A stretch of DNA of 39,595 bases. Source: a virus. Shown piece after piece: positions 1-6,980 of this stretch (position 1 is the stretch's first letter; every line of letters starts with the position of its first letter). The stretch lies in the IMG/VR virus record IMGVR_UViG_3300046499_000185, positions 1 to 39,595 of that record. One strand, given 5' to 3'. The notes beneath the pieces are model-generated. The model had not been told where the DNA came from. It ran no database searches and worked only from the letters and a program-made list of their open reading frames with translations. The position numbers and the translations under genes were made by a program.

Positions 1-1
1 G

Positions 2-271
2 AACCGGCGCAACGAACTGCTCACCCGGCACCGGTCCCGGCAGTCCGTCATCGAGTCCGTGCAGGTCACCGAGGAGAACGCCGCCGCCGTCGCCCGCATG
101 GTCAACGGCAAGGTCTACCTCGGCGGCACCGGCCCGCTCGCCATCTACTTCCACTGCTGCAACGGCCGGGCCAAAGCCGGCTGGGGCGACTGGATCATCC
201 ACACCCCCAAGGGCTTCGCCGTCATGACGAACGCCGAGTTCACCACCCAATACGAAGGAGCAGAACAATGA
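2..271 (+). CDS. Small 'GDWI' family phage protein, 5'-truncated by window edge (paralogue 1 of 3)
   Basis: The reading frame is open from the first bases, so the true start is probably outside the window; an internal GTG at 59 is possible. The visible part has the family layout: a start resembling 'ESVQVT', a variable middle, then GDWIIHTPKGFAV and an aromatic end (FTTQY). The two genes directly downstream share this layout, so this is the first of three tandem paralogues. The family is common in actinophages and its role is unknown. The stop overlaps the ATG of the next gene by 4 bases (ATGA), so translation is probably coupled. Confidence 0.75.
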   Translation, partial: NRRNELLTRHRSRQSVIESVQVTEENAAAVARMVNGKVYLGGTGPLAIYFHCCNGRAKAGWGDWIIHTPKGFAVMTNAEFTTQYEGAEQ

Positions 272-576
272 GCACCACCGTCAACGCCAGCCCCATCCAC
301 AGCATCGTCGAGGCCACCCAGTACAAGGCCACCCCGGAGTCCGCATGGGAAATCATGGCGATCCTGCGCGCCGGTGCCGCCGCCGCGAACAACAGCACCA
401 TCCAGCTCAGCTACAGCGAGAACCCCGGCCAGCCCAGCGGCCTCTACCTCTACATCGACGGCAACGGCTACAACCTCACCGACGGTGACTGGCTCATCAA
501 GGACGACCTGCTGTTCTCCGTCTGCCCCGCGCAGAACTTCGCCGCCCGCTACGCCACGGAAGCAGCGCTGTCCTGA
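268..576 (+). CDS. Small 'GDWI' family phage protein (paralogue 2 of 3)
   Basis: This 102-residue protein has no signal peptide or membrane segment. It begins with a short polar leader and the family motif VEATQYKATPESAW. A beta-rich middle leads to DGDWLIKDDLLFSVCPAQNFAARY. The GDW(L/I)IKD...F...F..RY block matches the genes on either side and marks a small phage family of unknown function, found in many tailed phages. The start is supported by an upstream GAAGGAG ribosome site and by the ATGA overlap with the previous stop. The gene overlaps the next start by one base. Three adjacent diverged copies point to old tandem duplication. Confidence 0.85.
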   Translation: MSTTVNASPIHSIVEATQYKATPESAWEIMAILRAGAAAANNSTIQLSYSENPGQPSGLYLYIDGNGYNLTDGDWLIKDDLLFSVCPAQNFAARYATEAALS

Positions 577-908
577 TGCCCGCCCCGATCACCGTCATGC
601 CCCGGCAGGACCGGGTCGAAGCCCTCCAATTCACCGGGGGTCCGCAGTCCGCATGGGATCTTGGCCACTGGATTCAGAGCCATGCGCCGGATACGTCCGC
701 GTCACGGAACGTCTGGATTGAATACAGGCAGGAGCTGAACGCCCCGTCCATGTTCCGCCTTGCCATCGGGGACGACAGCTACGAAATGCGCCGCGGCGAC
801 TGGATCGTCAAGGACGGCAACCTGTTCTCCATGGTCCGCTCCGCCGACTTCAGCCTCCGGTACGTCACCCCGATCGACAAGATCAAGCTCGAAGCGGGGA
901 TGCTCTGA
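576..908 (+). CDS. Small 'GDWI' family phage protein (paralogue 3 of 3)
   Basis: This 110-residue protein carries the clearest family signature: an N-terminal RVEALQFTGGPQSAWDLGHW segment, then RRGDWIVKDGNLFSMV and DFSLRY. It differs most from its neighbours in the middle and has a short extra C-terminal tail. The function is unknown. Its ATG sits on the last base of the preceding stop codon, and its stop (TGA) overlaps the ATG of the next gene, so the cluster is tightly coupled. A role as a small cytoplasmic or virion accessory protein is only inference. Confidence 0.85.
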   Translation: MPAPITVMPRQDRVEALQFTGGPQSAWDLGHWIQSHAPDTSASRNVWIEYRQELNAPSMFRLAIGDDSYEMRRGDWIVKDGNLFSMVRSADFSLRYVTPIDKIKLEAGML

Positions 909-1084
909 TGGCCCGGCCCCGTCTCGGCTCCGCCGCCAAGGCCACCGTCGGCTCCGTCAGGCTGAAGCCCGCGGAAGCCGCTGAACTCCAGCGGGACTTC
1001 GGCGCCGACACCGTCAGCGAAGCACTCCGGGCGCTCGTGAACGCCCATTTCGACGCCAAGAAGAAAGCAGAACCCGCCGCATGA
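908..1084 (+). CDS. Small ribbon-helix-helix-like protein
   Basis: This is a 58-residue basic protein. The segment VGSVRLKPAEAAELQRDFG followed by TVSEALRALVNA looks like the strand-helix-helix pattern of Arc/MetJ-type DNA-binding proteins: a short strand, a first helix, a turn, then a helix beginning with a Ser/Glu-Ala pattern. If so, it would bind DNA as a dimer and could regulate this operon. The assignment rests on pattern alone. The ATG overlaps the previous stop and the TGA overlaps the next ATG, which supports it as a real coupled gene despite its small size. Confidence 0.7.
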   Translation: MARPRLGSAAKATVGSVRLKPAEAAELQRDFGADTVSEALRALVNAHFDAKKKAEPAA

Positions 1085-1323
1085 GGCTCCTCGTCTTTGC
1101 CAAAGACCTCAACGACTTCAAGGCGTGGTGCTGGGACCGGCAGATTCCGCTGACGCACGCCACCTATGTGCATCGCGTGGACCAGTTGCACGGCGTGAAC
1201 TGGCGCAACGCCCGGATCGCCCGCACTGTGAGCGCCAGCCTGCACCCCAACAGCGCCGACATCGAGTCGTACATCTCCAGCCACCCCTCGCTCGCCCCTG
1301 CCCAGAAGGCGGCCCGCGCATGA
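1081..1323 (+). CDS. Hypothetical protein
   Basis: This 80-residue protein of unknown function starts MRLLVFAKDLNDFKAWCWDR and ends in an Ala-rich basic tail. It has one aromatic N-terminal patch and no membrane segment or recognised motif. It overlaps its neighbours on both sides by four bases (ATGA junctions), so it belongs to the same translationally coupled set as the ribbon-helix-helix-like gene and the ParB-domain gene. It could be a partner of either, but nothing in the sequence shows this. Confidence 0.75.
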   Translation: MRLLVFAKDLNDFKAWCWDRQIPLTHATYVHRVDQLHGVNWRNARIARTVSASLHPNSADIESYISSHPSLAPAQKAARA

Positions 1324-1901
1324 GGGCCGTGCGTTTCGCGAAGGGCGTCCAGCCGCTCCTCGTGCCCATCGAACAGGTCCGCCAGCACCCGGAAAACCCC
1401 AACAACGGAGACGATGAGGCGGTCATGGAGTCCGTGCAGGTCAACGGCTTCTACACTGCCGTCACCGCCGACCCCACCACCGGCTACATCATCGCCGGAA
1501 ACACCCGTTACCGGGTGCTCCACGCCCTCAATGCCACCCACATCCCTGTCATCTGGGAGGATGTCGACGCCGACGGCCAGCGGCGCATCCTCGTGGGCGA
1601 CAACAAGCTCGGCAAGCTCGCACGGATCGACGATGCGGCGCAGGTGGAACTGCTGAAGAAGCTTCAGGAGACCGAACTGGGTCTGATGGGTTCCGGCTTC
1701 ACCGACGAGACGTTCGCGAAGTACCTCAACGACCTCGAACTGCTGAACTCAATGCCCATGGGCGACGGATTCGGGCAGGGCCAGCCCGCCCTGAACGGCA
1801 TCTATCAGGTGGTGTTGGAGTTTGAGGACGAGGACAGCCGGGATGAGGCGTTCGCCTACCTTCACGAGAGCTACAGCAACGTCAGGACGGTGAACCTGTG
1901 A
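1320..1901 (+). CDS. ParB/sulfiredoxin-fold domain protein
   Basis: This is a 193-residue protein. Residues 14-75 carry the ParB N-terminal pattern: VPIEQVRQHPENPN, then AVMESVQVNGFYTAV, and the nucleotide-binding-like IIAGNTRYRVLHAL (GNTRYR at 60-65). ParB-fold proteins bind CTP or act as DNA-binding or nuclease-like proteins; phage copies are often found near the terminase, where their role is unknown. The C-terminal 90 residues are acidic and not recognised. The ATG at 1320 is chosen because it overlaps the previous stop; a longer frame extends upstream but would overlap the preceding gene heavily. Confidence 0.8.
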   Translation: MRAVRFAKGVQPLLVPIEQVRQHPENPNNGDDEAVMESVQVNGFYTAVTADPTTGYIIAGNTRYRVLHALNATHIPVIWEDVDADGQRRILVGDNKLGKLARIDDAAQVELLKKLQETELGLMGSGFTDETFAKYLNDLELLNSMPMGDGFGQGQPALNGIYQVVLEFEDEDSRDEAFAYLHESYSNVRTVNL

Positions 1902-2458
1902 CCGCGAAGAAGGACATCGAGCCGATCCCGGGGTCCGTGAAGGCTATCGACGCCGCCATCGAGAAGGGGAAGGACCCCAACGCTGATCTGAACGCGGCCG
2001 ACAAGTCCGCAACGAAGGCGAAAGCGGCGCTGGCCCTAAAGCTCGGCGGCGCCAGCCACACCCAGATCGCCGAACAGCTCGGCTACTCCTCTGCCGCCCG
2101 GGCGCGGGCCGCCATCGAGCGCCTGCTGGCCGCCAGCGCGGACTCGGCCGAGGACCGGGACATGATGCGGGAGCTGATCGGCCGCCGTCTGGACCGTCTG
2201 CTCCAATCCACCATGGGCAAGGCCGTGGACCCGCGCGAGAAGGACCACCTCGCGTACAACGCGCGCGCTCTGGCCATCGTGGACCGGCAGGCGAAGCTGT
2301 GGGGCGTGGATGCGCCCACGCAAATCCAGTTCACCCCCACCGACCAGCACATCGAGGCGTACGTCGCGAAGATCAGGCCCCTCGCGGAGGCCGATGTGGC
2401 GGGCGAGGAAGCGGACATCTTCGACGCCGAGGTCATCGAGGACGAGGAGGACGACTGA
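1898..2458 (+). CDS. terS: Candidate terminase small subunit
   Basis: This is a 186-residue protein starting with GTG, whose bases overlap the previous stop (GTGA). Residues 43-78 form a likely helix-turn-helix (ALALKLGGASHTQIAEQLGY followed by a basic helix). A helical middle (AEDRDMMRELIGRRLDRLLQ) and a strongly acidic C-terminus follow. This plan (DNA-binding N-terminus, oligomerising centre, acidic tail) is that of small terminases, which recognise the packaging site and hand DNA to the large subunit. The position about 0.8 kb before the large terminase agrees. A different HTH regulator cannot be excluded. Confidence 0.65.
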   Translation: MTAKKDIEPIPGSVKAIDAAIEKGKDPNADLNAADKSATKAKAALALKLGGASHTQIAEQLGYSSAARARAAIERLLAASADSAEDRDMMRELIGRRLDRLLQSTMGKAVDPREKDHLAYNARALAIVDRQAKLWGVDAPTQIQFTPTDQHIEAYVAKIRPLAEADVAGEEADIFDAEVIEDEEDD

Positions 2459-2844
2459 TGGCGAATCCGCACCCCGGACTGCGCGGCTTCGCCGACCCGG
2501 AACGTGAAGGCTGGCAGGAGCGGGCGCTGGAGCGGGTGCAGGCCCGGCAGAAGAAGACGAAGCGGAACACCGAACGGAAGAACGGCATGTTCCTGTTCTT
2601 CGACGACGGCTTCCGCGCCCTGCTGGACGAGGCCGCGCGCCGGAGGAACATCTCCATGACCGGCTATCTGCGCCGGGCCGCCGCCGCGATGATCGCCTTC
2701 GACCTCGGCATCAGCATCACGGAGGTGCTGAAGTTCACCGCCCACCCGGCCGGGTACGGGGAGCCGGGCGGCGGGGCGCAGAAGCATCCCTACGACACCG
2801 GCGAAGGCCGCGGCAACTGGCAGATCAGAAGCCTCGAACCGTAG
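2458..2844 (+). CDS. Hypothetical protein, possible RHH-type DNA-binding segment
   Basis: This is a 128-residue basic protein. The ATG at 2458 overlaps the stop of the candidate small terminase. The N-terminal third is a charged helix (ALERVQARQKKTKRN). Residues 43-90 (MFLFFDDGFRALLDEAARRR, then ISMTGYLRRAAAAMIAF) resemble a strand followed by two helices, as in ribbon-helix-helix folds; the match is weak. It lies between the candidate small terminase and the nuclease-like gene, so a role in packaging or its control is possible but unproven. Confidence 0.65.
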   Translation: MANPHPGLRGFADPEREGWQERALERVQARQKKTKRNTERKNGMFLFFDDGFRALLDEAARRRNISMTGYLRRAAAAMIAFDLGISITEVLKFTAHPAGYGEPGGGAQKHPYDTGEGRGNWQIRSLEP

Positions 2845-2891
2845 GGTGCGCCTGACGGAGTTGACGGTAGCGGCCACTTAGCATTGGTGGC

Positions 2892-3230
2892 ATGTATGAA
2901 TATTCCGCTACCGTCCTCCGCTGGGTCGACGGCGATACCGTTGACCTCCGTGTCGACCTCGGCTTCAGGATGTTTGCGGAGACGCGCTTCCGCCTCTACG
3001 GCATCGACACCCCCGAACGGGGGCAGAAGAACCATGGGGAGGCGACCGCGCTCGCCAATACCCTCGCCCCGATCGGCGCAGAGGTGCACATCTCCACCTA
3101 CCCGGACGCCGACAAGTACGGCCGCTGGCTCGCCGTCATCACCAACGGGACCATGAGCGTCAACGACAGCCTCGTCGGTTCCGGCCTCGCCGTCCGCTAC
3201 TTCGGCGGGACTAAGGGCGTCGCAGTCTAA
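2892..3230 (+). CDS. Thermonuclease-like (SNase) protein
   Basis: This 112-residue protein is a compact match to staphylococcal nuclease-type proteins. Residues 13-16 are DGDT, 33-42 are FRLYGIDTPE and 74-80 are DKYGRWL. Residues equivalent to the catalytic Arg35, Asp40, Glu43 and Arg87 of the family are all present (R34, D39, E42, R78), so it should be active as a calcium-dependent nuclease. It has no signal peptide, so it acts in the cytoplasm. It sits between small and large terminase and overlaps the latter by one base. There is no good Shine-Dalgarno sequence before the ATG; a TAGCAT box 8 bases upstream may give a leaderless transcript. Confidence 0.85.
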   Translation: MYEYSATVLRWVDGDTVDLRVDLGFRMFAETRFRLYGIDTPERGQKNHGEATALANTLAPIGAEVHISTYPDADKYGRWLAVITNGTMSVNDSLVGSGLAVRYFGGTKGVAV

Positions 3231-4759
3231 TGGCGCCGCGGGCGAAACCGCTCGACCCGAACGAGTGGAAGAAGTGGGACCAGAAGTCCAAGGACAAGTT
3301 CCTCGCCCGGCTGATGGACGCCGAGCGGCCCAAGCGCGTCTGGTACTGCAAGCGCGGCCGCAGGTGCGACGGTAAGCCCCATCAGGGCTACGACTACCCC
3401 CACGCCCGCGGTGACCAGTGGCCCCCGGCCGGGACCAACTGGCTGACATGGCTCCTGAAGGGCGGGCGCGGCTCCGGCAAGACCCGCTCCGGCGCCGAAT
3501 GGGTGCGCTACATGTCCGGCCTCCACGAGCGCGGCTCCATCATCGGCCCGACTGTCGGGCACGTCCGTTCCGTCATGGTCGAAGGCGACTCCGGCCTGCT
3601 CGCCGTGTTCGCGAACGCCAAGGTGTCCGCCGTGTTCGAGCCGTCCAAACGGCAGATCACCATTCCCTGTGAGTGCAAGCCCGGCGGCATCCTGCCCCTG
3701 CACCTGAACGGGCACATCATCCAGCTCTTTACCGGTGACGAACCGGAGCGGCTCCGCGGCCCCCAGCACGCCTACGTGTGGCTGGACGAACCGGCCCACT
3801 TCAAGCTCATCGACGCGGTCTGGGACAACATGATGTTCGGCCTGCGCCTCGGCAAGCGCCCCGTCGTGCTGTGCTCCACCACCCCGCTCCCGACGAAGTG
3901 GATGAAGACCCTCATCGCCGAGGAGGACACCGTCTCCGTCACGGTCTCCACCTACGCGAACATGGACAACCTCGCCCCCTCCTTCAAGAAGGTGATGCTG
4001 AAGAAGTACGAGGGCACCCGGCTCGGACGGCAGGAACTCCACGGCGAGGTGCTCGACGACATCAAGGGCGCGCTGTGGACGTGGGCGATGATCGAGGAAG
4101 ACCGGGTCGTACCGAGCGTGGACGAGGAGGGCAACCTCGTCGGGGGCGTCACGAAGGAGGACATGGACCGCATCATCGTGGCCATCGACCCCGCGGGCAC
4201 CTCCTCGAAGAAACGTGACGAGACAGGCATTGTCGTGATCGGCAAGAAGGGGAACCAGTATTACGTCCTCGCCGACTACTCGGACCACTACACCCCGGAC
4301 GGCTGGGCGAAGAAGGCGTGGTACGCCTACGACCTGTGGGAGGCGGACCTGATCGTCGCGGAAAAGAACTACGGCGGCGAGATGGTGCTCTCCACCCTGC
4401 GGAACGTGCGCGAGGACGGCAAGGTCGACCTCGTCACCTCCCGGCGCGGCAAGGAACTGCGCGCCGAACCGATCGTCGGCCTGTACGAACAGCACCGGGT
4501 GCACCACACCGGCCTGTTCCCGGAGCTGGAACAGCAGATGTGCGAGTGGGTTCCCGGCGCTTCCGATTCCCCTGACCGGGTCGATGCGTTGGTGCATGGC
4601 ATCCAGAAGCTCTCGGAGGGTGGGGGTGCCGCCTCGGTGGCCATCCCGTCCGGCCCGATTGGACGCCCGCCGCTCGGAAAAGCCGGGGGCATTGGACGGC
4701 TTACTTTCTCCGATCTGGCCGACTCTGTCGCTTTACGCGGAGGACACAGCGCGGCGTAG
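3230..4759 (+). CDS. terL: Terminase large subunit
   Basis: This is a 509-residue packaging motor protein. The ATPase half has Walker A GGRGSGKT (residues 78-85) and a Walker B ending in YVWLDE (182-187), followed by the coupling segment LCSTTP (214-219). The C-terminal RNase H-like nuclease half has IIVAIDPAG (Asp320), LIVAEKNYGG (Glu378) and a final SPDRVDALVHGI. All key residues are intact. It forms a ring on the portal vertex, pumps DNA into the prohead and cuts concatemers. A Cys/Arg-rich segment near residues 40-48 is unusual but has no assigned role. The ATG overlaps the stop of the nuclease gene by one base. Confidence 0.96.
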   Translation: MAPRAKPLDPNEWKKWDQKSKDKFLARLMDAERPKRVWYCKRGRRCDGKPHQGYDYPHARGDQWPPAGTNWLTWLLKGGRGSGKTRSGAEWVRYMSGLHERGSIIGPTVGHVRSVMVEGDSGLLAVFANAKVSAVFEPSKRQITIPCECKPGGILPLHLNGHIIQLFTGDEPERLRGPQHAYVWLDEPAHFKLIDAVWDNMMFGLRLGKRPVVLCSTTPLPTKWMKTLIAEEDTVSVTVSTYANMDNLAPSFKKVMLKKYEGTRLGRQELHGEVLDDIKGALWTWAMIEEDRVVPSVDEEGNLVGGVTKEDMDRIIVAIDPAGTSSKKRDETGIVVIGKKGNQYYVLADYSDHYTPDGWAKKAWYAYDLWEADLIVAEKNYGGEMVLSTLRNVREDGKVDLVTSRRGKELRAEPIVGLYEQHRVHHTGLFPELEQQMCEWVPGASDSPDRVDALVHGIQKLSEGGGAASVAIPSGPIGRPPLGKAGGIGRLTFSDLADSVALRGGHSAA

Positions 4760-4805
4760 ACGACATTGCCCGGGAACCGTATGACTGCACGGTACTCTCG
4801 TAAAC

Positions 4806-5117
4806 ATGGTGGATGTCATTGCTATTGTCGCGGCTGTAATCGTCGGGACCTTCTCCGTTGCCAGACTTACTCGCCTCGTTACTCAGGACACCTTCCCGCC
4901 TATCGCCGCTCTGCGTGTGAAGTGGGATGACCTGACCGAGGGGAGTGGCTGGAACACCCTTTTCCATTGCCACTGGTGCATGGCGCCGTGGCTCACTTTG
5001 CCCATCGGAGCATGGGGTTACCTCTCGGGACTCCACATTTCGTGGTGGCTATTCAATGGCTGGATGGCCGCGGCCTACGTCGCCGCAATGATTGTAGAAC
5101 GAGACGAGGTCGAATAA
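4806..5117 (+). CDS. DUF1360-like small membrane protein
   Basis: This 103-residue protein begins with a hydrophobic segment (VDVIAIVAAVIVGTFSVARL). The family signature LTRLVTQDTFPPIAALR follows, then CHWCMAPW and a second hydrophobic region near residues 60-97 (probably two helices). The RLTRLVTQD plus CxxC-x3-W pattern is that of DUF1360 proteins, which occur in Bacillus and in many phages, often close to terminase and portal; the function is unknown. It is one of few structural-arm genes with no ribosome site; TACTCT at 4793-4798 is a possible -10 box for a leaderless transcript. Confidence 0.75.
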   Translation: MVDVIAIVAAVIVGTFSVARLTRLVTQDTFPPIAALRVKWDDLTEGSGWNTLFHCHWCMAPWLTLPIGAWGYLSGLHISWWLFNGWMAAAYVAAMIVERDEVE

Positions 5118-5120
5118 CGG

Positions 5121-6980
5121 ATGGCACGGACCCGCAAGGCGGAGGTTGCTAAGCCCGCGAACACATTGGTGGCATCAGCCGCGCGAATGGACAGCGGCAA
5201 CGCCTTCAAGAACTTCTCCCGCATTGCGCGGTCGACGGCATGGCAGCCCGAGGCGTGGATTTTCTATCACACCATCGGCGAGTTCCGGTACGCCTGCGAC
5301 CTGCAAGGCTCCCTCATCAGCCGGGCCGTGCTGTTTGTGTCCCGCGAAGTCGACGGAAAGCCGGTCCCGGAACCGGGCGGCACTGCCGTCGACATCCTCG
5401 GGAACTTCTTCACCGACGCCGACGGGCGCGCGGAGATGCTCCGGCTCGCTGGCATCCACCTTGCCGTCGCCGGAGAGTTCTTCATCGTCGGCTACACCGA
5501 CCCGGAAACCGGGGAGGATGTGTGGCAGGTCGTCGCCGCGACCGCCATTAAGCGGCAGGGCGAGGACGGTCCGTGGTCCGTCAACAACATCCTCATCGAC
5601 GTGGACCCGGAGCGCGTTTACGTCAGCCGCATCTGGCGGCCGGACCCCGAGAACACCGAACTGGCGATGTCCCCGACCCGGTCTGTGCTCTCGATCCTCG
5701 GCGAAATCCACCGCCTCACCGAACACGTCGCCGCACAGGTCGACTCCCGCCTCGCCGGGGCAGGCATCCTCCTCATGCCCTCGGACATGCAGTTGCCGAC
5801 CCCGCCCGCCACCGACGGTACCGAAGCCCGGAGCGCGAGCAACGCCGACGAACTCATGGCGATCCTCCAAAGGGCAATGTCCGCGTCGATCCAGAACCGC
5901 GGCGACGCATCCGCCATTGTCCCCATCGTCATCACGGCACCGGCCGAGGCGATTGCCGCCGTCCAGCACATGACCTTCTGGTCTGAACTGGACGCGCACG
6001 CCATCGAACTGCGCACCGAAGCGATCCGCCGCCTCGCCCTCGGCATGGACCTCCCCCCGGAAATGCTCCTCGGCATGGGGCAGGGCAACCACTGGGCCGC
6101 GTGGCAGGCCGACGAGTCCGCGATCAAGGCACACTCCGAACCGCTCCTGAAGATCATCACCACCGCGCTGACCACCGGCTACCTGCGCTCCGTCCTCCGT
6201 GACGAGAAGGTGGCCGAGAATGAAATCCGCCAGCTCTCCATCAAGGCCGATACCTCCGACATGCGCCTGCGGCCCAACCGGTCCAAGGAAGCGATGGAGA
6301 TGTACGACCGGGGCGAGCTGTCCGGCAAGGCGTTGTTGCGCGAGACCGGCTTCGACCCGTCCGACGCGATGACTGACGACGAGCGCGCCGCATGGTTCCT
6401 GCGTAAGGTCGCCGCCGGGTCCACCACCCCCGAACTGGTCGAGGCCGCGCTCCGTGCGCTAAAGGTCCCGATCGGCGACATCCCCAAACCGGTCGACGCC
6501 CCGGCCGACACCACGACCGAGGCCCGGCCCGTCCCGTCGCTGAAGGACCACCCGGTGCAGGACATCCCGGACCAGCAGAAATCCGAGGACCGCAAGCAGG
6601 CCCGCGCCGAAGGCCGGGTCCCCTCCGCCGACATCGCCCGCAAGGCGTCCCTGATTGCCGCCGCCGACCAGATCGTGGTCCGGGCGCTGGAGCGGGCCGG
6701 GAACAAGCTGAAGAACCGGATGCAGGTGAAGCCGACATGCGCGGCCGCGGACATCTACAAGTTCGTCGCCATCGAGGGACAGGACGACGCCGACTTCCTG
6801 CTCTCCGACGGGTTCACCGCCCTGCCGGGACTCGCCGAACGGTGGGGCGTGGACGCGGGATTGCTCGGCGGGGCATTGGGCATTTATTGCTCGAACCTCC
6901 TCCGGCACCAGAAGGCCCACACCTATGACGCGCTGACTGCCGCCATCGAACACCTGACGACCTTGGAGAGTGCCGCATGA
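5121..6980 (+). CDS. Portal protein
   Basis: This is a 619-residue protein placed between large terminase and the MuF/protease gene, the usual portal position. It has the length and features of siphoviral portals: an N-terminal segment with a tryptophan-rich wing start (TAWQPEAWIFYHTIGEF), the stretch LAGIHLAVAGEFFIVGY, a long helix near IHRLTEHVAAQVDSRLAG, and the sequence LDLPPEMLLGMG-like (GMDLPPEMLLGMGQGNHWAAWQ is split here as GMDLPPEMLLGM then NHWAAWQ). It would form the 12-subunit ring through which DNA enters and leaves the head. The last 150 residues are charged and may reach into the head. The stop overlaps the next ATG (ATGA). Confidence 0.92.
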   Translation: MARTRKAEVAKPANTLVASAARMDSGNAFKNFSRIARSTAWQPEAWIFYHTIGEFRYACDLQGSLISRAVLFVSREVDGKPVPEPGGTAVDILGNFFTDADGRAEMLRLAGIHLAVAGEFFIVGYTDPETGEDVWQVVAATAIKRQGEDGPWSVNNILIDVDPERVYVSRIWRPDPENTELAMSPTRSVLSILGEIHRLTEHVAAQVDSRLAGAGILLMPSDMQLPTPPATDGTEARSASNADELMAILQRAMSASIQNRGDASAIVPIVITAPAEAIAAVQHMTFWSELDAHAIELRTEAIRRLALGMDLPPEMLLGMGQGNHWAAWQADESAIKAHSEPLLKIITTALTTGYLRSVLRDEKVAENEIRQLSIKADTSDMRLRPNRSKEAMEMYDRGELSGKALLRETGFDPSDAMTDDERAAWFLRKVAAGSTTPELVEAALRALKVPIGDIPKPVDAPADTTTEARPVPSLKDHPVQDIPDQQKSEDRKQARAEGRVPSADIARKASLIAAADQIVVRALERAGNKLKNRMQVKPTCAAADIYKFVAIEGQDDADFLLSDGFTALPGLAERWGVDAGLLGGALGIYCSNLLRHQKAHTYDALTAAIEHLTTLESAA

